The notes under the pieces were generated by a model. The model saw only the letters and a program-made list of their open reading frames with translations, had not been told where the DNA came from and made no database searches. Shown here one piece after another: positions 12,125 through 20,979 of a stretch of DNA of 64,000 nt. A program made the position numbers and the translations under genes. Source of the DNA: Demequina sp. NBRC 110052 (lineage in GTDB: Bacteria > Actinomycetota > Actinomycetes > Actinomycetales > Demequinaceae); NCBI RefSeq assembly GCF_002090075.1, contig NZ_BBRI01000002.1:310001-374000 (forward strand), given 5' to 3'. Each line of letters begins with the position of its first letter. The first letter of the stretch is position 1.

Positions 12125-12795
12125 AGGTCCTGATCTGCGGCGCCGGCTCGGTCGGCCGGTCCATCGCGTCGGACCTCATCTCGCACGGGCATGAGGTCCT
12201 GCTGCTCGACAACCAGCCCGCAGCGATGCGTGTGGCGCAGGTGCCCGAGGCCGAGTGGATGCTCGCGGACGCGTGCGAGCTCGCCGCGCTGCGCGAAGCC
12301 AACGTGCAGGACATGGACGTGGTCGTGGCCGCGACGGGCGACGACAAGGCGAACCTCGTCATCTCGTTCCTCGCGAAGACCGAGTTCGCTGTACCGCGCA
12401 CCGTCGCGCGCGTGAACAACCCGCGCAACGAGTGGATGTATGACGCGCAGTGGGGCGTCGACGTCGCGGTCTCCACGCCGCGCATCATGACCGCCATGGT
12501 CGAGGAGGCAGTGGCCGTCGGCGACCTGGTGAAGGTCTTCAGCTTCCACCAGTCTGGCGCGTCGATCGTGGAGGTGACGCTTCCCAAGACCTCGCCGGTC
12601 GTCGGGGCGCTGACGCGCGAGATTCCCTGGCCCTCAGAGATCGTGCTCTCGTGCATCGTGCGCGGCGACCGCGCGATCGCGCCGAGCCCTCAGGACACGC
12701 TCGAGGCCGGCGACGAACTGCTGTTCATCGTGTCGGCGGACGCGGATCCTCAGGCTCTGGACGCTGTCCTGAGCTCCGAACCAGGAACCAGATAG
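12121..12795 (+). CDS. TrkA-type potassium uptake regulatory protein (CeoC-like)
   Basis: 224 residues from the ATG that overlaps the previous stop. It is a second RCK protein: VLICGAGSVGRSIASDLISHGHEV forms the nucleotide-binding loop, and the RCK_C half includes DTLEAGDELLFIVSADADP. Paired CeoB/CeoC genes are typical of actinobacteria and are presumed to form a heteromeric ring. The 3' end overlaps the convergent DUF3159 gene by 71 bp. Confidence 0.88.
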   Translation: MKVLICGAGSVGRSIASDLISHGHEVLLLDNQPAAMRVAQVPEAEWMLADACELAALREANVQDMDVVVAATGDDKANLVISFLAKTEFAVPRTVARVNNPRNEWMYDAQWGVDVAVSTPRIMTAMVEEAVAVGDLVKVFSFHQSGASIVEVTLPKTSPVVGALTREIPWPSEIVLSCIVRGDRAIAPSPQDTLEAGDELLFIVSADADPQALDAVLSSEPGTR

Positions 12796-13408
12796 CCCAT
12801 AGCGTCAGCGCGGTGAGGGGTAGTCCCATCACGAGCTTCGCGGTGCCGAGTACCGCGACCTCGCCCGCGAGGTACAGCGGGACCTGCACCACGAGGCGCA
12901 GCGCGAACATCGCGGCGAGCATCGCCGAGCCCCACTGCATGCGCCACATGGTGCTGCGGTCCTTGCGCCAGGCCTGACCGGTGCCGCGCAGCAGCGCCAT
13001 GACGACGCCCACAAGCGGCCAACGCACCGCCATGGTGAGAAGCACGCCGACGCACCAGGCCGCGTTGATCCAGAAACCCGGCACGAAGTACTCGCCCGCG
13101 TCGCCTGCACGCCACGCCCACACCGCGCCGAGCCCGACACCGACGACGCCGGAGAACGCCTGCGTCGCGGGGGTGCGCGCGATCAGGCGCGCGGCGACCA
13201 TGACGACGACCGTGGCCACCGACGCGATCACGGGCACCTTGAATCCCGGCCAGATCACGTAAGCCACGACGAACACGAGCCCCGGCAGGGCGGCTTCGAT
13301 GAAGCCGCGCCAGCCCCCCATCGCCTCCTGCAGGGAGAACGACTCGGCGTCGAGCAGGCCCGCGAGGCCTGCGCGCGGTGGGCGTTCGGGGGTCTTCTCG
13401 TCGCTCAT
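12725..13408 (-). CDS. DUF3159 family membrane protein
   Basis: 227 residues from the ATG overlapping the OB-fold gene stop (ATGA, 13405-13408). Five to six hydrophobic segments are visible, starting LPGLVFVVAYVIWPGF. The conserved-looking block TGQAWRKDRSTMWRMQWGSAMLAAMFALR follows the fourth. The family is restricted to actinobacteria and has no known function. It is the last gene of the DUF4193-dut-OB-DUF3159 set. Its final 71 bp lie antisense to the second trkA gene. Confidence 0.85.
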   Translation of the reverse strand: MSDEKTPERPPRAGLAGLLDAESFSLQEAMGGWRGFIEAALPGLVFVVAYVIWPGFKVPVIASVATVVVMVAARLIARTPATQAFSGVVGVGLGAVWAWRAGDAGEYFVPGFWINAAWCVGVLLTMAVRWPLVGVVMALLRGTGQAWRKDRSTMWRMQWGSAMLAAMFALRLVVQVPLYLAGEVAVLGTAKLVMGLPLTALTLWAIWFLVRSSGQRPEPEDPRPPTR

Positions 13409-13692
13409 CGGAGCTCGTAGCGCGGGTTGTAGATGCGGGGTTCGGCGTCGGTCGCGCACACGCGGCCCTCGAGGTCGAGCTCGCGGCCCGGCTCAACGCC
13501 GGGGACGTGCCTGCGGCCCATGAACACCACGTGGACATAGCCGGTGCCGTCGTCCACCCGGGCCACCACCGCAGGCGGGGCGCCTGCGGGCTCGACCTGG
13601 AGCGCGACGATGCGTCCGCTCACGCGGGCGACGGTGCGGGGCTCGAGATCCCTTGCCTGCGTCACCTCGTCGAGCATCAGCGCCTGGGTCAC
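13405..13692 (-). CDS. OB-fold nucleic acid-binding protein
   Basis: 95 residues forming a single OB-fold: VSGRIVALQVEPAGAPPAVVARVDDGTGYVHVVFMGRRHVPGVEPG resembles the RecG/AspRS anticodon-binding type. The function is unknown. It overlaps dut upstream and DUF3159 downstream, each by ATGA, so the three proteins are probably made in fixed proportion. A link to nucleic acid metabolism is suggested only by the fold and by dut. Confidence 0.82.
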   Translation of the reverse strand: MTQALMLDEVTQARDLEPRTVARVSGRIVALQVEPAGAPPAVVARVDDGTGYVHVVFMGRRHVPGVEPGRELDLEGRVCATDAEPRIYNPRYELR

Positions 13693-14138
13693 GATCCAGA
13701 CACCCCCGTGGAGCCGAAGCCGCCGTCGCCGCGGTGCGAACCCGGGAGCGAATCGACCTGGACGAAGTGCGCGCGCTCGACCTGCTGGATCACGAGCTGT
13801 GCGATCCGGTCGCCGACGGCGAGCGTCACGGGCTCCGACGCGTCGGTGTTGAGCAGGGTCACCGAGATCTCGCCGCGGTAGCCGGCGTCGACGGTGCCTG
13901 GAGCGTTGACGACAGTGACGCCGTGCTTCGCTGCGAGGCCCGAGCGCGGGTGCACGAGCGCGACGTAGCCGTCTGGCAGCGCGATGCGCACGCCTGTCGG
14001 CACGGTGGCCCTCTCCCCCGGCGCGAGCGTCAGCGCGACGCGCGTCGTGAGGTCAGCCCCGGCGTCGCCGGGATGGGCATAGGACGGCACGGGGACCGAG
14101 GGGTCCGTCGTGCTGAGCAGCACCTCGACGGGTCGCAT
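13689..14138 (-). CDS. dut: dUTP diphosphatase (trimeric dUTPase)
   Basis: 149 residues from the ATG at 14136-14138. It hydrolyses dUTP to dUMP, keeping uracil out of DNA and feeding dTMP synthesis. The five dUTPase motifs are present in order: PGDAGADLTT, HPRSGLAAKHG, NAPGTVDAGYRGEI, RIAQLVIQ, and the C-terminal glycine-rich arm GSHRGDGGFGSTG. The frame is open further upstream, but that segment is proline/arginine-rich and overlaps the DUF4193 end. Confidence 0.96.
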   Translation of the reverse strand: MRPVEVLLSTTDPSVPVPSYAHPGDAGADLTTRVALTLAPGERATVPTGVRIALPDGYVALVHPRSGLAAKHGVTVVNAPGTVDAGYRGEISVTLLNTDASEPVTLAVGDRIAQLVIQQVERAHFVQVDSLPGSHRGDGGFGSTGVSGS

Positions 14139-14161
14139 GATTCCTGACGTGGGCGCGAGCC

Positions 14162-14461
14162 CTACGCCGCGCACTCCGAGCAGATCGGGTCGTCGCCGCG
14201 GAACTCGGCGAGCTGACTGCGGTGGTGGACGAGGAAGCACGACATGCACGTGAACTCGTCCTGCTGCGCGGGTAGCACGCGTACCGAGAGCTCCTCGCCG
14301 GAGAGGTCGGCTCCGGGGAGCTCGAATCCCTCCGCGGCCTCCGCCTCGTCCTCGTCGACCACGCCCGAGGTCTTGTCGGCGCGGCGCGCCTTCAACTCCT
14401 CGATCGAATCGGCCGAGATCTCGTCGTCGGTCTTGCGGGGGGCATCGTAATCGGTGGCCAT
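14162..14461 (-). CDS. DUF4193 family protein, small zinc-ribbon type
   Basis: 99 residues from the ATG giving MATDYDAPRKTDDE, the family's typical opening. The first 60 residues are acidic and probably disordered. The C-terminus carries two CxxC pairs (FTCMSCFLVHHRSQL and PICSECAA) that could bind zinc. DUF4193 is near-universal in actinobacteria; function unknown. It lies 23 bp upstream of dut on the same strand. Confidence 0.88.
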   Translation of the reverse strand: MATDYDAPRKTDDEISADSIEELKARRADKTSGVVDEDEAEAAEGFELPGADLSGEELSVRVLPAQQDEFTCMSCFLVHHRSQLAEFRGDDPICSECAA

Positions 14462-14601
14462 TGCGGCATCGGTCCCTTCACAGCACGGTCGTGCCCGGTC
14501 AATGTCCCGAGGGGTGGATTCATTCCCCGGGCGGCGCACAGATTATGCGCCAAAAGCCGCGGCGGCGCCACCTCGACGGCGCCCGGGCGTGGCGCGGGCC
14601 C

Positions 14602-15420
14602 TCAGGCGGTGTCCCACAGGCGCTCGACGCCGCATTCGGCGAGTGCGTCGCGGAAGGTCTCCCACGCGTCGGGCGCGGCCGCGATGACAAGCCGCTCGTC
14701 AGGCGCGCCGCCGTCGAACGAGGCCACGCGCACGCCTGCCTCCGACGCGATCAGGGCACCTGCGGCGAAGTCCCATGCGTGCGTCCCGTGCTCGTAGTAC
14801 GCGTCGACCGCGCCCGCCGCGACCTGGCACAGATCGAGCGCCGCGGAGCCGAGCCGCCGGATGTCGCGCACGCGCGGCAGGAGTTCCGCGACGATCCGTC
14901 CCTGCACCGCACGCACCTCCGCGCGGTACTGGAATCCTGTGGCCACGAGGGTCTGCGACAGGGGCGGACCGCCCGAGCGGCGCAGCGCGAGGCCATCACG
15001 CCAGGCGCCGTGGCCCCTCGCCGCAGTCCACAGCGTGCCGGTGCCGTCGAGGAACGCGCCGGCGAGCGCGGTCCACTCGCGCGGACGCGGCGCCCCCTGG
15101 ACTGCGGCCACGGAGACTCCGAACGCGGGCGAGCCATACGCATAGTTGACCGTGCCGTCGATCGGGTCGAGCACCCACGTGATGCCCGACGTGCCGACGA
15201 CGTCGTCGCCTTCCTCGCCCAGGATGCCGTCGTCCGGGCGCAGCCGCGCGATCCTGCGTCGCAACAGCTCCTCCGACGCGAGATCGACCTGGGTGACGAT
15301 GTCGACGTCGGAGGACTTGGTCGCCGCCACCGTGGCCGTCGCGCGGCCTGCCATCACCAGTTCGCCTGCCTCCCGCGCGAGGACGGTGGCGGTCTCGAGC
15401 AGAGACAGGGGCTCGGTCAT
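14602..15420 (-). CDS. Inositol monophosphatase family protein
   Basis: 272 residues. The metal-binding signatures of the Mg-dependent sugar phosphatase superfamily are intact: GEEGD near residue 68, the central WVLDPIDGTVNYAYG, and HAWDFAAGALIASEAG near the C-terminus. It would hydrolyse inositol 1-phosphate, or histidinol phosphate or fructose 1,6-bisphosphate in related subfamilies; the substrate cannot be chosen from sequence. CAGGAT lies exactly six bases before the ATG and may serve as a leaderless -10. It diverges from sepH across 65 bp. Confidence 0.9.
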   Translation of the reverse strand: MTEPLSLLETATVLAREAGELVMAGRATATVAATKSSDVDIVTQVDLASEELLRRRIARLRPDDGILGEEGDDVVGTSGITWVLDPIDGTVNYAYGSPAFGVSVAAVQGAPRPREWTALAGAFLDGTGTLWTAARGHGAWRDGLALRRSGGPPLSQTLVATGFQYRAEVRAVQGRIVAELLPRVRDIRRLGSAALDLCQVAAGAVDAYYEHGTHAWDFAAGALIASEAGVRVASFDGGAPDERLVIAAAPDAWETFRDALAECGVERLWDTA

Positions 15421-15485
15421 GCGTCCATCCTGCCGCACCGCGTGGCGTGCCGGGATTGCGCCCGACGCCGTGGCACCCTGAGGCC

Positions 15486-16523
15486 ATGACCGAGCTTCAT
15501 CTCGTGGGCCCGGCCGAGGACGGTCAGCACGTCATCGTCGCGACCGACGACGGCCAGGAGTTCCGCCTCGCCGTGACGGACGCGTTGCGCCATGCCGTCC
15601 GCCACGCCGCCGTGCGCGCGCGGGAGAGCGCGAGCACCTCCGCCCCCGAGGCGGCCGCAACCATGAGTCCCAAGGAGATTCAGCAACGCATCCGCGGAGG
15701 CCTGACCGCCGCGGAGCTCGCTGAGCTCACGGGGCAGCCCGTGGAGGCGCTTGAGAAGTTCGAGGCTCCGGTGCTCGCCGAGCGCGCATACATCGTGCAG
15801 CTCGCACGTGACACCCGCATCGGCGGCGATGCGGGAGCCCCGCAACTGGGCGACCTCGTCGCTGACCGCCTGGTGCAGCGCAGTGTCGACCCCGAATCGC
15901 TCGCGTGGGACGCATGGCGCGAAGTCGACGAGCCGTGGCACGTGTGCGTGGACTTCCGCGCCGACGGCCGCACCGTGCGGGCCCTATGGAGCTTCGACCA
16001 CCAGTCGCGTGGCCTGACCGCGCGCGACGACGAGGCACGCTGGCTGACCGAGACGGAACTGCTCGACGTGCCGATCCCGAAGCGTCACCTTTCCGCGGTG
16101 CGGGAGGAGCGCGCGGCAGACACGCTCGATCTCCACCCTGCACGCCCCGTCGCACCCGCCACGCCCACGCCGGAGCCCGAGAGCGCCACCGAGCTGCTGC
16201 TCCAGGACCTGCACGAGCGCCGTGGTCAGCGCGACCAGGTGGACGAAGACGATCTCGAGGAGTTCGACGAGGACGGCGGCTTCGAGGGCTTCGGACCCGC
16301 GGCGAAGGCGCGCCAGGCCGAGACGGGCTTCGGGAAGCGCCAGGGCTCTCCGGCGACCCCCGCGTCGGGCACGCCGACCGAGGCGACCACCGGCGAGAAC
16401 CGCACCGCAGAGAGCCCCTCCGCTCCCCCCGCGACGCCCGCCTCGGGCGAGAGGCGCCCGCGCAAGGGCCGTGCCTCCGTGCCGAGCTGGGACGAGATCG
16501 TCTTCGGCGCGCGCAACGACTGA
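15486..16523 (+). CDS. sepH: Septation protein SepH (DUF3071)
   Basis: 345 residues. The N-terminal about 190 residues match the DUF3071 domain of SepH, including the helix-turn-helix-like MSPKEIQQRIRGGLTAAELAELTG. The remainder is an acidic, Ala/Pro/Thr-rich linker ending in GRASVPSWDEIVFGARND, a typical SepH C-terminus. In Streptomyces, SepH binds FtsZ and stimulates its assembly during division. CACCCT stands exactly six bases before the ATG, a weak match to a leaderless -10. The gene converges on the phosphodiesterase-like gene. Confidence 0.93.
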   Translation: MTELHLVGPAEDGQHVIVATDDGQEFRLAVTDALRHAVRHAAVRARESASTSAPEAAATMSPKEIQQRIRGGLTAAELAELTGQPVEALEKFEAPVLAERAYIVQLARDTRIGGDAGAPQLGDLVADRLVQRSVDPESLAWDAWREVDEPWHVCVDFRADGRTVRALWSFDHQSRGLTARDDEARWLTETELLDVPIPKRHLSAVREERAADTLDLHPARPVAPATPTPEPESATELLLQDLHERRGQRDQVDEDDLEEFDEDGGFEGFGPAAKARQAETGFGKRQGSPATPASGTPTEATTGENRTAESPSAPPATPASGERRPRKGRASVPSWDEIVFGARND

Positions 16524-16547
16524 CGCAGTCGCCTCGTAGGCCAGGCG

Positions 16548-17717
16548 TCAGCGCGACGCGAGCGTGAGCAGCGGAACCTGCAGCTCGTCCGGCGTGAGAG
16601 AGCCGTGCATGCCGACCAGGTGGAGCGAGTGCGGAGTCTGCGTGCGGGAGTCGACTACCGTCGCGCGGTCGGCCATGGCCACGACCACGTCCCCGATCCG
16701 ATCCGCGACCGCGGGATCCAGGGCGCCGATCACGCCGGACTCGGCCACCTCGGCACGTGTGCCGACCGCTGCATGCGAGCCGAGCGTCTCGCTCCACCGC
16801 TGAGCCACCGCCGAGGCATCGACGCCCTCACGGACGTGGACATGCACGGCGCGAGGCTCGCCCGCGATGAGCTCCACGCCTTCCCGTAGCGAGGGCTCGT
16901 CGGCGACGTCCCAGCGAGGCGCCCCGGTGACGTCGACCATGCCGTGGTCGGCGGTGACGATCATCGTGACGTCGCGCGGCAGCGAGGCCGCGAGTCGCCG
17001 CAGCTCGCGGTCCGCGTCTTCGAGCGCCGCGACCCACTCGTCGCCCGCCCATCCGGAACGGTGGCCTGCGGCGTCGATGTCGCCCCAGTACAGGTACGAG
17101 ACGCCAGGCTCGCGCGCGACGGCAGCCGCGATGTCCACGCCGTCGCCCAGGCGGGTCGCTCCGATGAAGTCTCCGCCCCGCAGGACGGCGTGCGTGAGCC
17201 CGGAGCCTGCGAACTTGGGCTTGCCGATGGTCGTGACGGTGAGCCCCTCGCGCTGGGCCTCTGCCAGTAGCGACGGCCGCGGCTGCCACTCCTCGGGACG
17301 CGCGGCACCCTCCCACGAGATGAGGTTCGCGAGTTCACCTGTACGCGGGTTCCTCACGGTGTAGCCGGCCATGCCCGTACGGCCGACGGGCTCGCCGGTG
17401 CCGAACAGGGCGAGCGACGACGCGGTCGTCGTCGGGAAGCCCGCCGTGATGGCGCCCGAGACCGCCGAGCGCAGGAACGGCGCGTGCCCGCGCCGCGCGT
17501 CGAGCTGAAGGTGCCCCAGCCCGTCGAGCAGCACGACCACGACATGGCGCGAGCGCGGCAGTCCCAGCCGCGCACGGTCGTCGTCGGCGGAGCGGCCGGT
17601 GACCGCATGCGAGGCGCCCACTGCCGCCAGAGCGCCGGGGAGCACCGCTCCGAGCTCACGTCCGCCCAGGTCGGGACGGACCAGGCCCACCTCGGCTAGC
17701 CGTGCGGCGAAGCTCAC
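16548..17717 (-). CDS. Alkaline phosphatase superfamily protein (nucleotide pyrophosphatase/phosphodiesterase-like)
   Basis: 389 residues from the GTG that overlaps the DUF5998 stop (GTGA). Metal-binding motifs are visible in order: VVVVLLDGLGHLQL, the probable nucleophile Thr in FPTTTASSLALFGTG, YWGDIDAAGHRSGW, and VTADHGMVDV. This is the NPP/type I phosphodiesterase pattern. No signal peptide is seen, so it is probably cytoplasmic. The physiological substrate is unknown. It is translationally coupled to the DUF5998 gene. Confidence 0.88.
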   Translation of the reverse strand: MSFAARLAEVGLVRPDLGGRELGAVLPGALAAVGASHAVTGRSADDDRARLGLPRSRHVVVVLLDGLGHLQLDARRGHAPFLRSAVSGAITAGFPTTTASSLALFGTGEPVGRTGMAGYTVRNPRTGELANLISWEGAARPEEWQPRPSLLAEAQREGLTVTTIGKPKFAGSGLTHAVLRGGDFIGATRLGDGVDIAAAVAREPGVSYLYWGDIDAAGHRSGWAGDEWVAALEDADRELRRLAASLPRDVTMIVTADHGMVDVTGAPRWDVADEPSLREGVELIAGEPRAVHVHVREGVDASAVAQRWSETLGSHAAVGTRAEVAESGVIGALDPAVADRIGDVVVAMADRATVVDSRTQTPHSLHLVGMHGSLTPDELQVPLLTLASR

Positions 17718-18280
17718 CCGCGCTCCCCCAGGCTGCGCTGCAGCGTCGCAGCGAAGTCCTGGAGCGCGCGCATCGCCGACTCGCCGTCCGCGATCGCGCT
17801 GACGCGCACGAGCGTGTCGTCCCCGGTGATGCCTCCCGTGTAGCCGTGGTCGGCCTCGCAGTTCTCGTCTCCGCACGTGGCGGGCTCGAGCTCGATGCGA
17901 GTGTGGATGCCGTTGCCCACGGCGAGGATCAGCTCGCTCGGCAGGTCTCCCTCGCGGAACCGCTCGGGATGCGCCACGACGTGGGTGAGCGCCATCGTGC
18001 GGATATTGCTGAGGAGGCTGGTCTCGACCGTCGCCTGAGCCTCGTGGCCGCCTTCGCCGCTGGGGCCCACGCCGTCGTCCATGTGGACGCGCATGAGGCG
18101 CGACTCAGTGAGGACGAGCACCGTCATGTGGCGCCGCACCTCGGACGTGTCGAACGTCGTCTCAGTCTGAACGAAGTGCGCCCGGACGGTCTCCCCCGCG
18201 ATCGCGGACTTCAGCACTGTGGTGGCGAGCGCCGGGTAGTAGCCGGCGACGGCGACGGACTCCTCGAGCGTGGACGACAT
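17714..18280 (-). CDS. DUF5998 family protein
   Basis: 188 residues from the ATG giving MSSTLEESVAVAGYYP. A conserved-looking stretch reads HMTVLVLTESRLMRVHMDDG. A cysteine pair lies in PATCGDENCEADHGY and could bind metal. The family is actinobacterial and uncharacterised. It lies immediately upstream of the phosphodiesterase-like gene and diverges from the topoisomerase IV A gene. Confidence 0.8.
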   Translation of the reverse strand: MSSTLEESVAVAGYYPALATTVLKSAIAGETVRAHFVQTETTFDTSEVRRHMTVLVLTESRLMRVHMDDGVGPSGEGGHEAQATVETSLLSNIRTMALTHVVAHPERFREGDLPSELILAVGNGIHTRIELEPATCGDENCEADHGYTGGITGDDTLVRVSAIADGESAMRALQDFAATLQRSLGERG

Positions 18281-18426
18281 GCGCGCTATTGTTCCACCTC
18301 GCATGCGCGCGCCGCGACCCTGACAGGCGGCGGCCCCGCTTCGCACGTCCCGCGTGGCGCGCACACGGGTGCCCTCGGGGCGCGAGACAATGACGCCTGG
18401 CCGAGCGGCCCATGGACAGGAGAGTG

Positions 18427-20865
18427 ATGGCAGCCACGCCCGACGCGCAGATCGTCGACATCGACGTCAGCACCGAGATGGAGACCTCGTTCCTCGAGTA
18501 CGCGTACTCGGTGATCTACTCGCGCGCCCTCCCTGACGCGCGCGACGGTCTCAAGCCGGTGCAGCGTCGCATCGTCTACACGATGAGCGACATGGGGCTG
18601 CGCCCCGACCGGGCGCACGTGAAGTCGTCGCGCGTGGTCGGCGAAGTCATGGGCAAGTACCACCCGCACGGTGACGGCGCGATCTACGACGCGCTCGTGC
18701 GCATGGCACAGCCGTTCTCGCTGCGGCTGCGCCTGGTGGACGGCCACGGCAACTTCGGTTCGCTCGACGACGGCCCCGCTGCCTCCCGGTACACCGAGGC
18801 GCGCATGGCGCCGGGGGCGATGGCCATGGTGGCCGACCTCGGTGAGGACGTCGTCGACTTCATCCCGAACTACGACAACAAGCTCGAGCAGCCTGCCGTG
18901 CTGCCGAGCGCCATCCCGAACCTGCTCGTCAACGGCGCGCAGGGCATCGCGGTGGGCATGGCCACCAACATGGCCCCGCACAACCTCGTCGAGGTCGTCT
19001 CGGCGGCACGCCACCTGCTGCATCACCCGAAGGCGGAACTCGACGAGCTGATGAGGTTCGTGCCGGGCCCGGACCTTCCCGGAGGTGGCCGCATCGTCGG
19101 CCTGGACGGCATCCGCCAGGCGTACGAGACGGGCAAGGGGGCGTTCAAGACGCGGGCCACCGCGCGCGTCGAGAAGGTCACGCCGCGCCGCCAGGGCATC
19201 GTCGTGACAGAACTGCCGTACCAGGTGGGACCAGAGAAGGTCATCGAGAAGATCAAGGACGGCGTCTCGAGCCGCAAGCTCGAGGGCATCTCCGCCGTCA
19301 CCGACCTCACGGACCGCCATCACGGCCTGCGCCTGGTCATTGAGATCAAGAACGGCTTCAACCCCGACGCCGTGCTCGAACGCCTCTATAAGGTGACGCC
19401 GCTCGAGGAATCCTTCTCGATCAACAACGTCGCCCTCGTCGACGGGCAGCCGCGCACCATGGGTCTCAAGGAGCTGCTGAAGGTCTGGGTGGACCACCGG
19501 CTCGACGTGGTGCGCCGCCGCAGCGCCTACCGGCTCAAGGCACGCAAGGACCGCCTGCACCTCGTGGACGGCCTGCTGATCGCGATCCTCGACATCGACG
19601 ACGTGATCCAGATCATCCGCACCTCGGACGATGCCGCCGCGGCCAAGGAACGCCTCATGACGGCGTTCGACCTGAGCGAGATCCAGTCGGAGTACATCCT
19701 CGAACTGCGCCTGCGGCGCCTCACGAAGTTCTCGCGCCTCGAGCTGGAGAATGAGAAGGCGCAGCTGCTCGCCGAGATCGCGGAGCTCGAGGAGATCCTC
19801 GGCTCCGATGCGGTGCTGCGCGACGTCGTGGGCCGCGAGATGGATGCGGCCGCCGCCGAGCACGGCACCCCCCGTCGCACGATCCTCCTCGCGGATGCGG
19901 GCGCACCGGCCACCACGGGCGTGCCGGGGACCGGAGCGGCCAAGCCCGCGGCGATGTCCATGGAGATCGAGGACACCCCGTGCTTCGCGCTGCTTTCCAC
20001 GACCGGCCTCGTGGCCCGCACTGCCGACGACTCGCCCGTTCCCACGGATGGCCGCCGCTCGGCACACGACGTGCTGCGCGCCGTCGTCCCGGCCTCGGCT
20101 CGCGCCGATGTGGGGGTCGTGACGTCGGCGGGACGCGTCCTGCGTCTGAGCCTCCTCGACGTGCCCGCCCTGGCCCCGTCATCGGAGCCGCCGTCGCTCG
20201 GCGGCGGCGTGCCATTGGCGGAGCTGCTGGTGCTCGACAAGGGCGAGGAGGCCGTGTCGATCGTGCCGCTCGGTTCTGAGACGCCTCTCGCCCTCGGCAC
20301 TGCGCAGGGCGTGGTGAAGCGCGTGACTCCCGGTGACGAGCCGAGCAGGGACGCCTGGGAGACGATCGGCCTCAAGGATGGCGACCGCGTGATCGGCGCC
20401 GCACCGGCGAGCGACGACGCTGAGGTCGTGTTCGTGACGTCGGATGCGCAGCTGCTGCGCTTCTCCGCGGGCGGCGTGCGACCTCAGGGCCGCTCTGGCG
20501 GCGGCATCGCGGGCATCAAGCTGGCGGCGGGCGCGCAGGTCCTGCACTTCGGAGTCGTCGCGCCCGATGCGGTGGAGCCGGTGGTCGTCACGATCGCCGG
20601 CCCGTCGGCCGCGCTTCCCGGCACCACTCCTGGCGCCGCGAAGGTCACGCCCTTCAGCGAGTACCCGGCCAAGGGGCGCGCGACCGGCGGCGTGCGCGCG
20701 CACCGGTTCTTGAAGGGCGAGGACGCGCTGCTGCACGCGGCGGTCGTGCCCTCTCCTCCGCGCGCCACCTCGGGCGCGGGCCAGGCCGTCGATCTGCCTT
20801 CCGAGCCGGGCCGACGCGACGGCTCAGGAACGCCGCTCGCGGCGCCCGTGCAGGGCATCGGGTAG
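18427..20865 (+). CDS. parC: DNA topoisomerase IV subunit A (ParC/GyrA-like)
   Basis: 812 residues from the ATG at 18427, chosen because AGGAG lies four bases upstream. ATG 18412 and GTG 18424 are in-frame alternatives. The breakage-reunion domain has the quinolone-resistance region ([43 protein letters not shown]) and the catalytic tyrosine Tyr122 in [11 protein letters not shown] coiled coil covers about 430-480. The C-terminal domain has beta-pinwheel repeats with only a degenerate GyrA box ([12 protein letters not shown]), which favours ParC over GyrA. The enzyme decatenates chromosomes. Its partner subunit lies at 24-26 kb on the other strand. Confidence 0.92.
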   Translation: MAATPDAQIVDIDVSTEMETSFLEYAYSVIYSRALPDARDGLKPVQRRIVYTMSDMGLRPDRAHVKSSRVVGEVMGKYHPHGDGAIYDALVRMAQPFSLRLRLVDGHGNFGSLDDGPAASRYTEARMAPGAMAMVADLGEDVVDFIPNYDNKLEQPAVLPSAIPNLLVNGAQGIAVGMATNMAPHNLVEVVSAARHLLHHPKAELDELMRFVPGPDLPGGGRIVGLDGIRQAYETGKGAFKTRATARVEKVTPRRQGIVVTELPYQVGPEKVIEKIKDGVSSRKLEGISAVTDLTDRHHGLRLVIEIKNGFNPDAVLERLYKVTPLEESFSINNVALVDGQPRTMGLKELLKVWVDHRLDVVRRRSAYRLKARKDRLHLVDGLLIAILDIDDVIQIIRTSDDAAAAKERLMTAFDLSEIQSEYILELRLRRLTKFSRLELENEKAQLLAEIAELEEILGSDAVLRDVVGREMDAAAAEHGTPRRTILLADAGAPATTGVPGTGAAKPAAMSMEIEDTPCFALLSTTGLVARTADDSPVPTDGRRSAHDVLRAVVPASARADVGVVTSAGRVLRLSLLDVPALAPSSEPPSLGGGVPLAELLVLDKGEEAVSIVPLGSETPLALGTAQGVVKRVTPGDEPSRDAWETIGLKDGDRVIGAAPASDDAEVVFVTSDAQLLRFSAGGVRPQGRSGGGIAGIKLAAGAQVLHFGVVAPDAVEPVVVTIAGPSAALPGTTPGAAKVTPFSEYPAKGRATGGVRAHRFLKGEDALLHAAVVPSPPRATSGAGQAVDLPSEPGRRDGSGTPLAAPVQGIG

Positions 20866-20979
20866 TGGAGAAGCCCGACCCACGCGCCTAACTCGCGTCC
20901 TATGTCCGCCGGAACGCTCGTCGTATCCGCTAGCGTCAGGTTCACAGCATCTTGAGAAACCTGGTCGCGAGGGGGCGTC

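Noticed and set aside
18286-20067. A 593-codon minus-strand frame
   Set aside because: It is the antisense shadow of the topoisomerase IV A gene, whose own motifs are complete.
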